A DNA stretch of 64,000 nt, from NCBI RefSeq assembly GCF_001612725.1, contig NZ_BDAZ01000054.1, positions 1 to 64,000 of the forward strand, given 5' to 3'. The stretch's first letter is position 1; the number at the start of each line of letters is the position of its first letter. The DNA comes from Nocardia anaemiae NBRC 100462. GTDB taxonomy: Bacteria; Actinomycetota; Actinomycetes; Mycobacteriales; Mycobacteriaceae. A program made the translations under genes and the position numbers. Positions 1 to 7,897 of the stretch are shown here, piece after piece. Below the pieces are notes generated by a model. The model was not told the origin of the DNA, did no database searches, and saw only the letters and a list, made by a program, of their open reading frames with translations.

Positions 1-119
1 CGCCGTTTGATCGAGCACGGAGGGAACCGCGAATAACCGACCGAAGAACCCGACTTCACCGCGTGCCTACCTGACTGAAAGCGTCCGTGAACGAGTTTCG
101 AGTGGGGCCCCGATGGGAT

Positions 120-377
120 TTTGCGACGAATTGCGGGCCGCTGCCGGTTGCCGTTCGATTCGATGTGGATCGAATGGACTATGCCGGAGCGCGATGGTGA
201 GCCAGCGCCAAGTGCAGGTTTGGCCATGGCGGTGTGGAAAAGCATGTCGGCACGTATTGGTGGCAACCGGCTGTGCCAGGCCGGAAAGAAGACGGGGTGA
301 TCGAACCCAGCTACAAGGTGGCGCCGCCTACTGAGTCTTCTGGACCGGTGGCAACTGATGGTTGGCGGCTCGAGTAA
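120..377 (+). pseudogene. Frameshifted remnant of an unrecognised protein
   Basis: No intact gene is visible here. One plus frame reads LPFDSMWIEWTMPERDGEP near 150-200 and then runs out of sense. Another frame picks up with FGHGGVEKHVGTYWWQP and ends at a TAA at 375-377. Joined by one frame change near 215, the two halves look like one coherent protein end. I do not recognise the family. The placement is inference from composition only, and the true 5' end may lie outside the window or in frame upstream. Confidence 0.25.
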
Positions 378-476
378 TCGTAAGCGCTTTTACGGACGGA
401 CCGATGCCGGTCGCGAACTCAAAATCCATTGAGAGGATCCGCATAGATACGGCTTGAAAGCGCGGCCTTCTTCTGG

Positions 477-1010
477 TCATTGGTAGTAGCAGCCGTAGAC
501 CCCGCCGCCATAGTCCCGGCAGGAATACAACTCGAAAACCTGTCCGGCTTCATCGATCTCATAAGTGGCGCACACGTCAGTGCAATGGCCGGATAACGTC
601 GTTGTAAGGACTCCGCTGCCGCGCGCCGAACGAACAAGTATCGGCCTTCCAACGCCCCTGTCTAGAGGTTGCGCAACGCGCAAGTTGGTGCCCTGGCGTC
701 TAGCAGCGCCGCTCAACAGCGCTGCGTACATTGCCCCTTCCGGTGACTCAGGCGCCTTGAACGTCAGGGTCACCAGTGGATGGGTATGGTCGTCGCAAGG
801 CACGACGTCCAGTATCTCGACATTTTCAATCGCATTGAGTTCTACCGATATCCAATTGTCACAGCGAGTCCCGGCCGCGAACATGAGCTGGGTTGAGGAG
901 TCTTCGGCCAGCTTGACCATACCGGTCAACGTCAATGGTGCCTTCAGGTCATCCCGCCGCAACTTGTCGACGAACTCGCCGACCGATAACGATCTCGTCC
1001 GTTCCGTCAT
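477..1010 (-). CDS. Conserved hypothetical protein, 177 aa
   Basis: This is a soluble protein with no signal peptide or membrane segment. The N-terminal two thirds contain a LTLTGMVK stretch and VVPCDDHTHPLVTLTFKAPES. I recall that pattern from short uncharacterised bacterial proteins, but I cannot attach a function. The C-terminal part is Cys- and Tyr-rich (HCTDVCATY, then SCRDYGGGVYGCYYQ) and could form disulfides or bind metal, although no standard motif is complete. The gene stands alone with no operon partner within 300 bases. The opposite strand is also open over much of this interval, but the minus-strand protein has the more natural composition. Confidence 0.6.
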   Translation of the reverse strand: MTERTRSLSVGEFVDKLRRDDLKAPLTLTGMVKLAEDSSTQLMFAAGTRCDNWISVELNAIENVEILDVVPCDDHTHPLVTLTFKAPESPEGAMYAALLSGAARRQGTNLRVAQPLDRGVGRPILVRSARGSGVLTTTLSGHCTDVCATYEIDEAGQVFELYSCRDYGGGVYGCYYQ

Positions 1011-1317
1011 GGCTCAACCTCTGTTCGGCATAGAAAACTGCGTCGACAATTGGACCGTTTCATCGGAAAATTTCGAGGCTCTCGAAGGGAACGCCTATCC
1101 GACCCCGCTGGTCGGGAGGATAGCCGGACCTGATCGACGTGCAGAGGCAAGGCTACGCCAATCATCCGAGATAGCGGCGGATTGTCAACGGCACGCCATT
1201 CCATTTTTCACCTGCCGCCGATACTTTCCACCCAAGTAGTCGTCGGCTGAGGCTGCTCGCTCCGCTCGTCTCGACGGCTCCACGGCTACAGCCGCGATTG
1301 ACGACATACAGGGGTGG

Positions 1318-2088
1318 CTAGTGATCCAATGGATGTGAGCTGCCAGCGGCGATCATCGACAGGAGCGCTTCGGCTCGCTCGTTGATGAGCGACATGCGCG
1401 CATTCCATTCATCCCGGAGGTTGTGCTCTTGCTTGGCGGTTTCCTGGCCCGGCCACTTTCGATAGAGCAGGCCGATCTCGCTGTTGAAGAAGCCGGTTGC
1501 CAGGATGCTAGCAGCAATAAGCATGCCCGTGTCGTCTGAGCCAGGGACGCCCATCCAGCCACCGAGTGCGACGACCAGACGGCGGCGAATACAAATTGTC
1601 GTTGGATGGACAGGAAGTCTGAAGTTGTTGCGACGCCAATGGTCAATGACGAAGCCCGGAATCAGCTTGCCGTGCGGCGGGTCGTTGTCGAAGCCAACAG
1701 TGGAGCCGTCGGGCAGTAGATCGAGCAATCGCGATGTGGTCCAGGCGATTTCGTCGTGAGACGTGAGAGTGTTGATATCCCTGGCGAGAACGCCAGGTGT
1801 GAGAATGTCGTCTGCATCGAGATTCTTGACGAGTTCTCCCCTGGAGTTGGCGAGAGCGAGATTTCTGGTAAGTGCGACTCCACCGCGGCGGCCAGTGCCC
1901 ACCCGAATGCGGTCGTCAACTCCACGTAGAAGTTCGCTGACTGCGCCAGAGTTACCGTCCTCCTGTAGAACCCATTCGAGAGACCATCCGGGAGGCAAAT
2001 CCTGGGACATGACCGAGTCGCATGCTGCCTTCAGGTGGTCAGGGTCCGGATTGTAGACAGGTGTGATGACTGAAATAAGGCGATCCAT
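1318..2088 (-). CDS. Family 2 glycosyltransferase
   Basis: The 256-residue protein opens with the GT-A nucleotide-sugar fold: ISVITPVYNPDPDHLKAACDSV at the N terminus and the metal-binding DXD-type motif in KNLDADDILTPG near residue 95. The rest is a short acceptor domain with no membrane helix, so it is probably a cytoplasmic glycosyltransferase. The acceptor cannot be predicted. It starts one base after the stop of the GntR gene at 2090, so the two are translated as one unit. Both lie next to an integrase relic, in a segment without backbone genes, which points to acquired DNA. Confidence 0.85.
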   Translation of the reverse strand: MDRLISVITPVYNPDPDHLKAACDSVMSQDLPPGWSLEWVLQEDGNSGAVSELLRGVDDRIRVGTGRRGGVALTRNLALANSRGELVKNLDADDILTPGVLARDINTLTSHDEIAWTTSRLLDLLPDGSTVGFDNDPPHGKLIPGFVIDHWRRNNFRLPVHPTTICIRRRLVVALGGWMGVPGSDDTGMLIAASILATGFFNSEIGLLYRKWPGQETAKQEHNLRDEWNARMSLINERAEALLSMIAAGSSHPLDH

Positions 2089-2089
2089 C

Positions 2090-2884
2090 TCAGCTCCATC
2101 GACTCAATTTAGTGGTGTACACAAGTTCACTACGGTCGCCTGGGAGGACAATATCGGCTACCTCGACCACACGACCGTTCATATCGATCGCGATGCGGCG
2201 CAAATCGAAGACAGCTACTCCGGTCGTCGGTATACCCAACTCGTCTGCTTCGCTTGCCGTCGGCATTCGGGTATGTACTTCTTCGGTGATGCTAGCAAGT
2301 TCGATGCCGATCGTTGAGAGCTGATGTTGGGTACCACCTGGCCACGGCTCGTTATCGTCATCAAGCAGATCGGGATTCGCCTCAGCCACTTCGTAGACGA
2401 GGTAGGAGCGAACGAGGCTGAATGGTGCGTCTTCGCTTCGGTACTGGGTTCGGTAGTCGCGCTGGAGGAGCTTCGTACCGACTGGTACACCGAAGGCATC
2501 CGCTAAGTCGTCAGCGGCTTCAGCCGTCCTGTATCGGGCGCTGAAAGCAAGGTCGGGCATAGAGAGACCGGTGTCGTACTCCGTTGCACCATTTAACCTT
2601 CGGACCGACTCAGGTTCCCGCACACGGTTCTTTTCCCACTGGTGCCGCTCATCGGTTCGCCGGACCTTGATGCGGGGTGCCCTGACATAGGTGCCGACAC
2701 CGTGCTTGGCCCCGATGAGACCCTCATGACGCAGCACTGCTAATGCCTGTCGGACGGTGGGGACGCTTACTCGATAGTCGTCTGCGAGCGCGGTTTCAAT
2801 CGGCACACGGTCGCCAGGACGTAGCTCTTGGGACTGGATGCGCTGTCGCAAGCTGTCGGCGATCAGCTCGTACTTAGCTGGCAT
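2090..2884 (-). CDS. GntR/HutC-family transcriptional regulator
   Basis: The 264-residue protein has a GntR winged helix at residues 1-70 (DSLRQRIQSQELRPGDRVP, then SVPTVRQALAVLRHEGLI). A UTRA-type effector domain follows at roughly 95-255, ending in DLRRIAIDMNGRVVEVADIV, which is typical of HutC-subfamily ligand sensors. An AAGGA ribosome site lies six bases before ATG. It is the first gene of a two-gene unit with the glycosyltransferase and probably controls that unit itself. The ligand is unknown. KorSA-type repressors of actinomycete integrative elements belong to the same family, which fits the neighbouring integrase relic but does not prove it. Confidence 0.88.
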   Translation of the reverse strand: MPAKYELIADSLRQRIQSQELRPGDRVPIETALADDYRVSVPTVRQALAVLRHEGLIGAKHGVGTYVRAPRIKVRRTDERHQWEKNRVREPESVRRLNGATEYDTGLSMPDLAFSARYRTAEAADDLADAFGVPVGTKLLQRDYRTQYRSEDAPFSLVRSYLVYEVAEANPDLLDDDNEPWPGGTQHQLSTIGIELASITEEVHTRMPTASEADELGIPTTGVAVFDLRRIAIDMNGRVVEVADIVLPGDRSELVYTTKLSRWS

Positions 2885-2892
2885 AGCAATCC

Positions 2893-3188
2893 TTATTCAC
2901 TGGGTCCATTGAACCATCTGGTTGCCGTTCCCCTTCGATGATGAGGGGCTTTGAATCGGCGGGGCTCCTGCATCCATTGCACGTATCGTTCGACCTCGGC
3001 CCGGACCATGGTCAGCCGCGTCAGCTCAAGGTCGATACACCATCGGAAGTACAGGCGCAGGTCTGAAGTGCAGTGGATGCGGGAGCTGCCGGTGTAGCGG
3101 CAAGGTAGGCCGCGCAGACCAGCCGGAGAACGAGGTCGTCACCAGCGAAGGTGACGTCGATATCCGTTGAGGAACCCATATTCAGCAT
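2893..3188 (-). pseudogene. Relic of a tyrosine recombinase (phage-type integrase), N-terminal part
   Basis: On the minus strand, one frame encodes a start region ending GDDLVLRLVCAAYLA. A shift near 3100 leads to a second frame reading RYTGSS, then DLRLYFRWCIDLELTRL and VERYVQWMQEPRRFK. The pattern of a DLR.FF.WC segment followed by YV.WMQE.RRFK matches the SAM-like core-binding domain at the N terminus of actinobacterial XerC/D-type integrases. After RRFK the sense is lost and a stop follows. The catalytic R-H-R-Y domain is absent. It is therefore a truncated and frameshifted remnant ending nine bases before the GntR start. Confidence 0.7.
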
Positions 3189-3810
3189 GAACACGATTAC
3201 CAGTGCGGACCACCCTGGTCGCGGCATGACAGGACGTTTGCCCCAGCGCTGGTCAGGAGCGCGGCATACGGGTCGGCCGGGCACAGGCGAGCCCTCAGGA
3301 AAATCCTGGGTCAGGCTGCCGAGTCCGACATTCAACGGCAGCACTAGGCTGAGCGCCGGGGTTTTCCATCGCTTGGCTTCACGACAAAGCGCTGGGACAC
3401 CTGGCCGGGCCAACATCGTTCGGCCACCGACGAGGCGTTCAGCGAACTGCTCTACACCCAGGTCATCCTCCCGACCCAGACCGAACCCGGGCAGGCCTGC
3501 CAAGCCGCGACGTCGGTCGCGACCCAAGCCCTGTCCCATCGGCCTCCGAACTAGCCTGAGGTCTTCGCGAAGCACCTGATGCAAAAGTCGCACGGCGGTC
3601 CGTAGGACGTCATCATCCGTCCAGGTGTGGAACTTCTCGAAGGCTTCCGGATCTGATACCGAACCGCGTAGACGGCATTCGGCGTGAGCAGACGCTCACC
3701 ACCGCGGGCGATCTCGCTGCATCCTGCGCACGCCCAGCGGCAATTCAGTGTACTTGTGTCGGGTGTAGCCAGCGTGCCGGAAGAACGCTCGTCGTACCTT
3801 GGATGCTTGC
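3189..3810. other. Gene-poor stretch with degraded coding fragments
   Basis: No intact gene is convincing here. A plus-strand frame at about 3424-3549 reads ATDEAFSELLYTQVILPTQ with protein-like composition. It has no clear start and ends at TAG, and I cannot assign a family. The rest is open by chance in several frames, as expected for high-GC DNA. Lying between an integrase relic and a TetR gene, it is best read as decayed accessory DNA. Confidence 0.4.
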
Positions 3811-3831
3811 ATCACCGCCAATTGCGGTGAT
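3811..3831. terminator. Hairpin downstream of the TetR gene
   Basis: Perfect 8-bp arms ATCACCGC and GCGGTGAT are separated by CAATT. The hairpin lies about 45 bases beyond the stop of the minus-strand TetR gene. There is no long T-run, as is common in actinomycetes, so termination is inferred from position and symmetry. Confidence 0.45.
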
Positions 3832-3876
3832 TGTCCCGCCGGGGTGCGGAAGTTCTGCGAACCGTAAGGCGCACAG

Positions 3877-4632
3877 TCAGTTTCGGTCGAGTTTCAGTTG
3901 CGTGGCCAGGCCGTCGAGCAGGGCGGCCAGGCCGCGTTCGAACTGCTCGGCCGACGCGTCCTCGTCCGCCGGCGGCCACGGCGAATCGTCCGCTGTCTGC
4001 GGCTCGTTGAGCGCGTTGAGGTGCGGGAACTCCCCTGTGCCGAGTAGCTGCATGCCGTATTCGACCGCTGCGGCCGCGGCATCGGGATCGAGAGCGGCCT
4101 GTGCGGCGCGGGAGAACGTTTCGATGGCCGCCAGTGCGGCGCCCAGCACGTAGGCGTCGACCGTCGCGATGAGCTCGAATTTTTCCCGCCTGGTAAGCCG
4201 GACCTCGGCCAGGGCGGCGAGGTTCTGCTCCATGTGCCGCATGGCATTCGGGCCGAACGCGGCATCGGCGAGCACAGCCGGTGACCAGGGGTGGGCCAGC
4301 AGCACCTTGCGGGTGCGGCGGGCGATGGCGGCGGTGGCCGGATGCCAGCCCGCCCGCAGTTCGGCCTCGGGCACGAGCACGTCGGCCAGGATCGCGTCGT
4401 GCATCAGCGCCACGATGTCGGCCTTGTTGCGCACGTAGTAGTACAGCGTCATGGTGCCCGAACCCAGCTCTGCCGCAATGCGTTTCATAGTGACGGCATC
4501 GAAGCCCTCGGTGTCGGCGATGTGCAGCGCCGCTGCCGCGATCTGATCCCGGGTGAAGCGCGGTTTGCGCCCGGCAGGCTCGGGGCGCGCCCAGATCGGT
4601 GCGTTCTCCGCTGCAGACTCCGGCGTTGACAT
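3877..4632 (-). CDS. TetR-family repressor with TetR_C_1-type domain
   Basis: The 251-residue protein has an N-terminal HTH at about 25-75 (FTRDQIAAAALHIADTEGF, then MKRIAAELGSGTMTLYYYV). The C-terminal ligand domain resembles the tetracycline-repressor type. It is transcribed away from a small gene plus an ABC exporter, and the 71-bp intergenic space carries two palindromes. The natural reading is a local repressor of the exporter that responds to an exported compound. The chosen ATG at 4632 keeps the operators outside the gene; an upstream in-frame extension would run through them. Confidence 0.88.
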   Translation of the reverse strand: MSTPESAAENAPIWARPEPAGRKPRFTRDQIAAAALHIADTEGFDAVTMKRIAAELGSGTMTLYYYVRNKADIVALMHDAILADVLVPEAELRAGWHPATAAIARRTRKVLLAHPWSPAVLADAAFGPNAMRHMEQNLAALAEVRLTRREKFELIATVDAYVLGAALAAIETFSRAAQAALDPDAAAAAVEYGMQLLGTGEFPHLNALNEPQTADDSPWPPADEDASAEQFERGLAALLDGLATQLKLDRN

Positions 4633-4641
4633 ACGTACAGC

Positions 4642-4684
4642 ATACGAATAAGGTTTTCGTATTACATACGAATAGAGCGTATGT
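4642..4684. promoter_or_regulatory. Two adjacent operators between TetR and the ABC exporter
   Basis: Two perfect inverted repeats sit in the divergent promoter. The first has arms ATACGAA (4642-4648) and TTCGTAT (4656-4662) with 7 bases between. The second has arms ACATACG (4664-4670) and CGTATGT (4678-4684), also with 7 bases between. They share the core ATACG. The same spacing and core suggest two TetR dimers bound side by side, silencing both directions. Confidence 0.65.
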
Positions 4685-4703
4685 TGTACGAATAGGAACG
4701 ATT

Positions 4704-5021
4704 ATGACCCGCAACCACTCCACCGCGGAGCGTCTTCACCAGGCCATGCACCGACTGCCGGGCTTTCCGGACCATGCTCGGGCCGAGGAACTCAAAACCA
4801 ATCGCTCCGGCCGGACCCGCGGGGCACGCTGGAACACGACCGTCAACGCCGCGGGTCGGGCCGGAGCGCAGCGCTGGAATACCACCGCGAACGCTGCCGC
4901 CGCCGTTCGGACGGCCCGATGGAATTCCAACGCCACCGCCGTGCGCCGGCACGCCAAGCCCCCGCATGTATTCGTGGGCCTGCAGCAATACATCGCCCGC
5001 CGCGTCGGGCACGGGGAGTAA
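4704..5021 (+). CDS. Small basic protein with three 15-residue RWN repeats
   Basis: The 105-residue protein is encoded first in the ABC exporter unit; its stop lies two bases before the exporter GTG start. Residues 1-35 form a plain helical-looking head. Three repeats follow, with RWN at residues 42-44, 57-59 and 72-74, an exact 15-residue period, in the form ARWNTTVNAA, QRWNTTANAA and ARWNSNATAV. The tail is basic. There is no signal peptide or membrane helix. The start ATG at 4704 follows AATAGGAACG. I do not recognise the family. A nucleic-acid-binding or cargo/chaperone role for the exporter is speculation, as is a peptide-precursor role. Confidence 0.7.
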   Translation: MTRNHSTAERLHQAMHRLPGFPDHARAEELKTNRSGRTRGARWNTTVNAAGRAGAQRWNTTANAAAAVRTARWNSNATAVRRHAKPPHVFVGLQQYIARRVGHGE

Positions 5022-5023
5022 CG

Positions 5024-5995
5024 GTGCGCGCGACAGGCCCGGTCGCGATCTCGGTGATCGGAGTCACCAAGGAGTTCGGCGGCGCGGCCGGTCTGCACGG
5101 TGTCGACTTCAATGTTCCCGCCGGCACCATGACCGCGCTACTCGGCCCCAACGGGGCGGGCAAGACCACGATAGTGCGAATCCTGTCCACGCTCCTGCGT
5201 CCCGACTCCGGCACCGCCCGCGTCGCCGGGCACGACGTGCTGCGCGAACCGGAGCAGGTGCAAGCCCACATCGGCCTGACCGGACAGTCGGTCGCGGTCG
5301 ACGCCAAGCTCTCGGGGCCGGAGAATCTTCGAATGTTCGGCCGCCTGCAACGACTGCCCTGGCCGGTGGTGCGGGAGCGCTCGACGCAACTGCTCGAGCT
5401 GTTCGACCTGGCCCAGGCCGGCAAGCGGGCGGTCAAGACCTATTCCGGCGGGATGCGCCGCAAGCTCGATCTGGCCCTGAGCCTGATCGGCGAACCGACG
5501 ATCATATTCCTCGACGAGCCGACCACCGGCCTGGATCCTGCGAGCCGGCACGCATTGTGGGAGGTACTGCGCGGCCTGATCCGCACGGGCACAACAGTAT
5601 TGCTGACCACACAGTATCTCGACGAGGCCGACGCGCTGGCCGATTCGATCGTGTTCCTCGACGCCGGCCGGATGGTCGCCACTGGCACTCCGGCAGAATT
5701 GAAGGCCCGCGCGGGCAGCACACAACTCATCCTCACGGCGAGCTCCGAGCAGGCCGCCGCACGGTTGACCGCCAGCCTGGACGGCTATCCGGCCGTCACC
5801 GACCTCGAGCAGCGCACCGTGCGAATCGCGGTGCCCGCCACCGGGACCGACGGCCTGAAACAACTTCGGGCCATGCTCGATGCCACCCTGGGTGCCGGTG
5901 ACATCGCGCACTATGCGGTGCGCGAGCCGGATCTCGACGATGTGTATTTCCAACTCACCGGGCACCGCCGACCCGAGCTGAAGGATGCGGCATGA
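5024..5995 (+). CDS. ABC exporter ATP-binding protein, DrrA type
   Basis: The 323-residue ATPase shows Walker A GPNGAGKTT, the signature YSGGMRRKLDLALSL, Walker B IIFLDEPTTGLDP and the switch-histidine region replaced by TTQYLDEADALAD. That replacement is typical of the daunorubicin-resistance DrrA group. The C-terminal extension past residue 230 also fits that group. It would power export of a hydrophobic drug or lipid with the permease that overlaps its stop by 4 bases. The GTG at 5024 was chosen because it follows the small gene's stop by two bases and places Walker A at the usual distance. The partner permease is frameshifted, so the exporter may not work. Confidence 0.9.
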   Translation: MRATGPVAISVIGVTKEFGGAAGLHGVDFNVPAGTMTALLGPNGAGKTTIVRILSTLLRPDSGTARVAGHDVLREPEQVQAHIGLTGQSVAVDAKLSGPENLRMFGRLQRLPWPVVRERSTQLLELFDLAQAGKRAVKTYSGGMRRKLDLALSLIGEPTIIFLDEPTTGLDPASRHALWEVLRGLIRTGTTVLLTTQYLDEADALADSIVFLDAGRMVATGTPAELKARAGSTQLILTASSEQAAARLTASLDGYPAVTDLEQRTVRIAVPATGTDGLKQLRAMLDATLGAGDIAHYAVREPDLDDVYFQLTGHRRPELKDAA

Positions 5996-6790
5996 CCGTC
6001 GTCTCGATTCCCGTGATCCGAGCCTCGTTCACCTGGGCACTCAGCGACTATTGGGAGATGGTGCGGCGCAGTCTGCGCCATATCCGCCACGATCCCGAAC
6101 AGCTGATCAATGTGACGCTGCAGCCGGTGCTGACCGTAGTCCTGATGAATTATCTACTCGGCGGGGCGATCAGCACCCGCGGGCACGAGCACTACATCGA
6201 CTTCGTGATGCCCGGGATCCTCATGGTCGCCATCGTTTTCGCCACGGTGACCACCACGACCAGCGTGGCCGCCGACATGCACGACGGTGTCGTCGACCGG
6301 TTTCGTACCCTGCCCATGACCAAATCCTCGGTCATCGCCGGCCATGTCGTTGCCGACCTGATACGCAGCGTGTTCGGGGTGATGGGTCACTACCGGGGTA
6401 GGCCTCGCGATCGGTTTCCGGCCGCATGCCGGCCTCGGCGGGTGGATCCTTGCGGTCATCCTGCTGACATTGGTGGCACTCGGAATGTCCTGGCTCGCAG
6501 CGTTGATCGGGCTGCTCGGCCGCTCCCTCGAGGTCACCCAGCAGTTGGGCGCGGTCCTCGTGCTGCCGGTATTCTTCAGCAGCGCACTGGTTCCCACCGC
6601 CACGATGCCCGGTTGGCTACGGGTCGTGCTCGCCAACCAGCCGGTAACCCAGGCCGTCGACGCGCTGCGGGCGCTACTACTGAACCAGGCTGTCGGCGAT
6701 CACCTATGGTTGGCACTGTCCGAGTTCGGCGGAATAACCGTCATCGCGGGCGCACTCGCCGGAGTGCTGTTTCAGCGATCTATGAGTTAG
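5992..6790 (+). pseudogene. ABC-2 permease, DrrB type, broken by a one-base frameshift
   Basis: The gene starts at the ATGA overlap with the ATPase. It reads well as an ABC-2 permease up to DLIRSVFGVM, then loses frame. A second frame resumes at VGLAIGFRPHAGLGGWILAV and continues through MSWLAALIGLLGRSLEVTQ to the stop at 6790. Removing one G from the GGG at 6384-6386 restores VMVTTGVGLAIGF and gives one continuous protein of about 265 residues with about six membrane segments, the normal DrrB length. The break is therefore a single-base gain: a real inactivating mutation or a sequencing error. Confidence 0.85.
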
Positions 6791-7218
6791 CCGGAGTAGG
6801 GCCCTCGACGTCATCCGCACCCAGTCCGCAACAGCCAGGATGGTGACTATCTCGCCGACCAACACACGCTCGTCGGCAACACCGCGCATTGCCGAGACAC
6901 GGGAAGCCTTGCCCGGCAAGCGATCAGGGGCGCAGCCGACACGGCGTTGCGTGCCCCTGATTTCCCGGTCGAACGCGCGCTCGGCGGCCATGAGCGGACG
7001 TCGGTCAGCTCCTGATTGGGTAGCTGATCGTGGCATCGCTTCGGTCCAGGCTGCGTAAAACGGGGGAACCTGCGACTGTCTGCCGTATGTCACGCTGCGC
7101 TGGGGAAGTACGGATTGCCCTGCACCCAGTGGAATCCGCGACTACACGTTCCGGGTGGGTGAACCCGCGGCGGGCGGGGCCTTCTATCTCGGATGTCGAT
7201 TGTTCTTAGAATGGGCAG
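6791..7218. other. Intergenic region with a long-loop hairpin
   Basis: I see no gene in these 428 bases. A perfect 9-bp inverted repeat, ATCAGGGGC at 6923-6931 and GCCCCTGAT at 6953-6961, encloses 21 bases that partly continue the pairing (GCA and TGC). It could be a terminator for the exporter unit, although it lies 130 bases past the stop, or part of a small RNA. Short open frames here lack ribosome sites and recognisable content. Confidence 0.35.
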
Positions 7219-7866
7219 GTGAAGGACATCGGTGCCATAGGCGTGCTGCAGGACCCGGTTCGACGGCGGCTGTATGACTATGTCGCGGCTCGTGGTGAGC
7301 CGGTGAGTCGCAATGAGGCCGCGACCGCGGCCGGGATTCAGCGCACGCTGGCTGCGCATCACCTCGACAAGCTGGTCGAGGCGGGGTTGCTCGAGACCGA
7401 GAGCCGGCGGCTGTCCGGCCGGTCGGGGCCGGGCGCGGGACGGCCCGCCAAGCTCTACCGTCGGGCGGTGGCCGAACATCAGGTCTCGCTGCCACCGCGC
7501 GACTATCGGACGGCCGCAGGCCTTTTGGCTCAGGTCGCCGAGGAGGCACGCTTGGATGTCGAGTTGCAGAAGGCGGCCCGTGAACAAGGGTGGGCAGCAC
7601 GGGGCGAACCCGTGCACAACCTGTCCGAAGTGGCCGATCTACTTCGTGCTCGCGGTTATGAGCCCTTCGCCGACGATGACACCCTGCGCATGCGTAACTG
7701 TCCATTCCATGCCCTCGCCGAGGCGTATCCACCCCTGGTGTGCGGCATGAACCTCGCCTTGCTGCAGGGTCTGTTCGGGGACTCGGCGGAGGTGCATGTG
7801 CGCATCGACGCCCGCCCCGGAATCTGCTGCGCCGCCGTCGAACTCTCTAAAATCAATGAAGATTGA
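7219..7866 (+). CDS. HTH regulator with C-terminal cysteine cluster (SufR-like group)
   Basis: The 215-residue protein has a winged helix at residues 5-75 (DPVRRRLYDYVAARGEPVS, then AAHHLDKLVEAGLLE). A C-terminal sensor carries four cysteines in the order RNCPFH, 13 residues, VCGMN, 27 residues, ICC. This layout is the one seen in COG2345 regulators, the group that includes the iron-sulfur sensor SufR, so it probably binds an Fe-S cluster or zinc. No suf genes are near. The following gene at 7898 is in the same direction 31 bases later and may be its target. The start is GTG at 7219; an upstream start is not visible. Confidence 0.75.
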   Translation: MKDIGAIGVLQDPVRRRLYDYVAARGEPVSRNEAATAAGIQRTLAAHHLDKLVEAGLLETESRRLSGRSGPGAGRPAKLYRRAVAEHQVSLPPRDYRTAAGLLAQVAEEARLDVELQKAAREQGWAARGEPVHNLSEVADLLRARGYEPFADDDTLRMRNCPFHALAEAYPPLVCGMNLALLQGLFGDSAEVHVRIDARPGICCAAVELSKINED

Positions 7867-7897
7867 CATAGAGTTCCGGGCATGGTGAAGTGACCGC

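Noticed and set aside
565..1239. A plus-strand 224-codon frame overlapping the first minus-strand gene
   Set aside because: Its composition is less natural than that of the 177-residue minus-strand protein, and it lacks a ribosome site.
4704..5021. The RWN-repeat protein as a ribosomal peptide-natural-product precursor
   Set aside because: No maturase, protease or leader/core boundary is visible, and the repeats are in the middle of the protein; kept only as an unknown.
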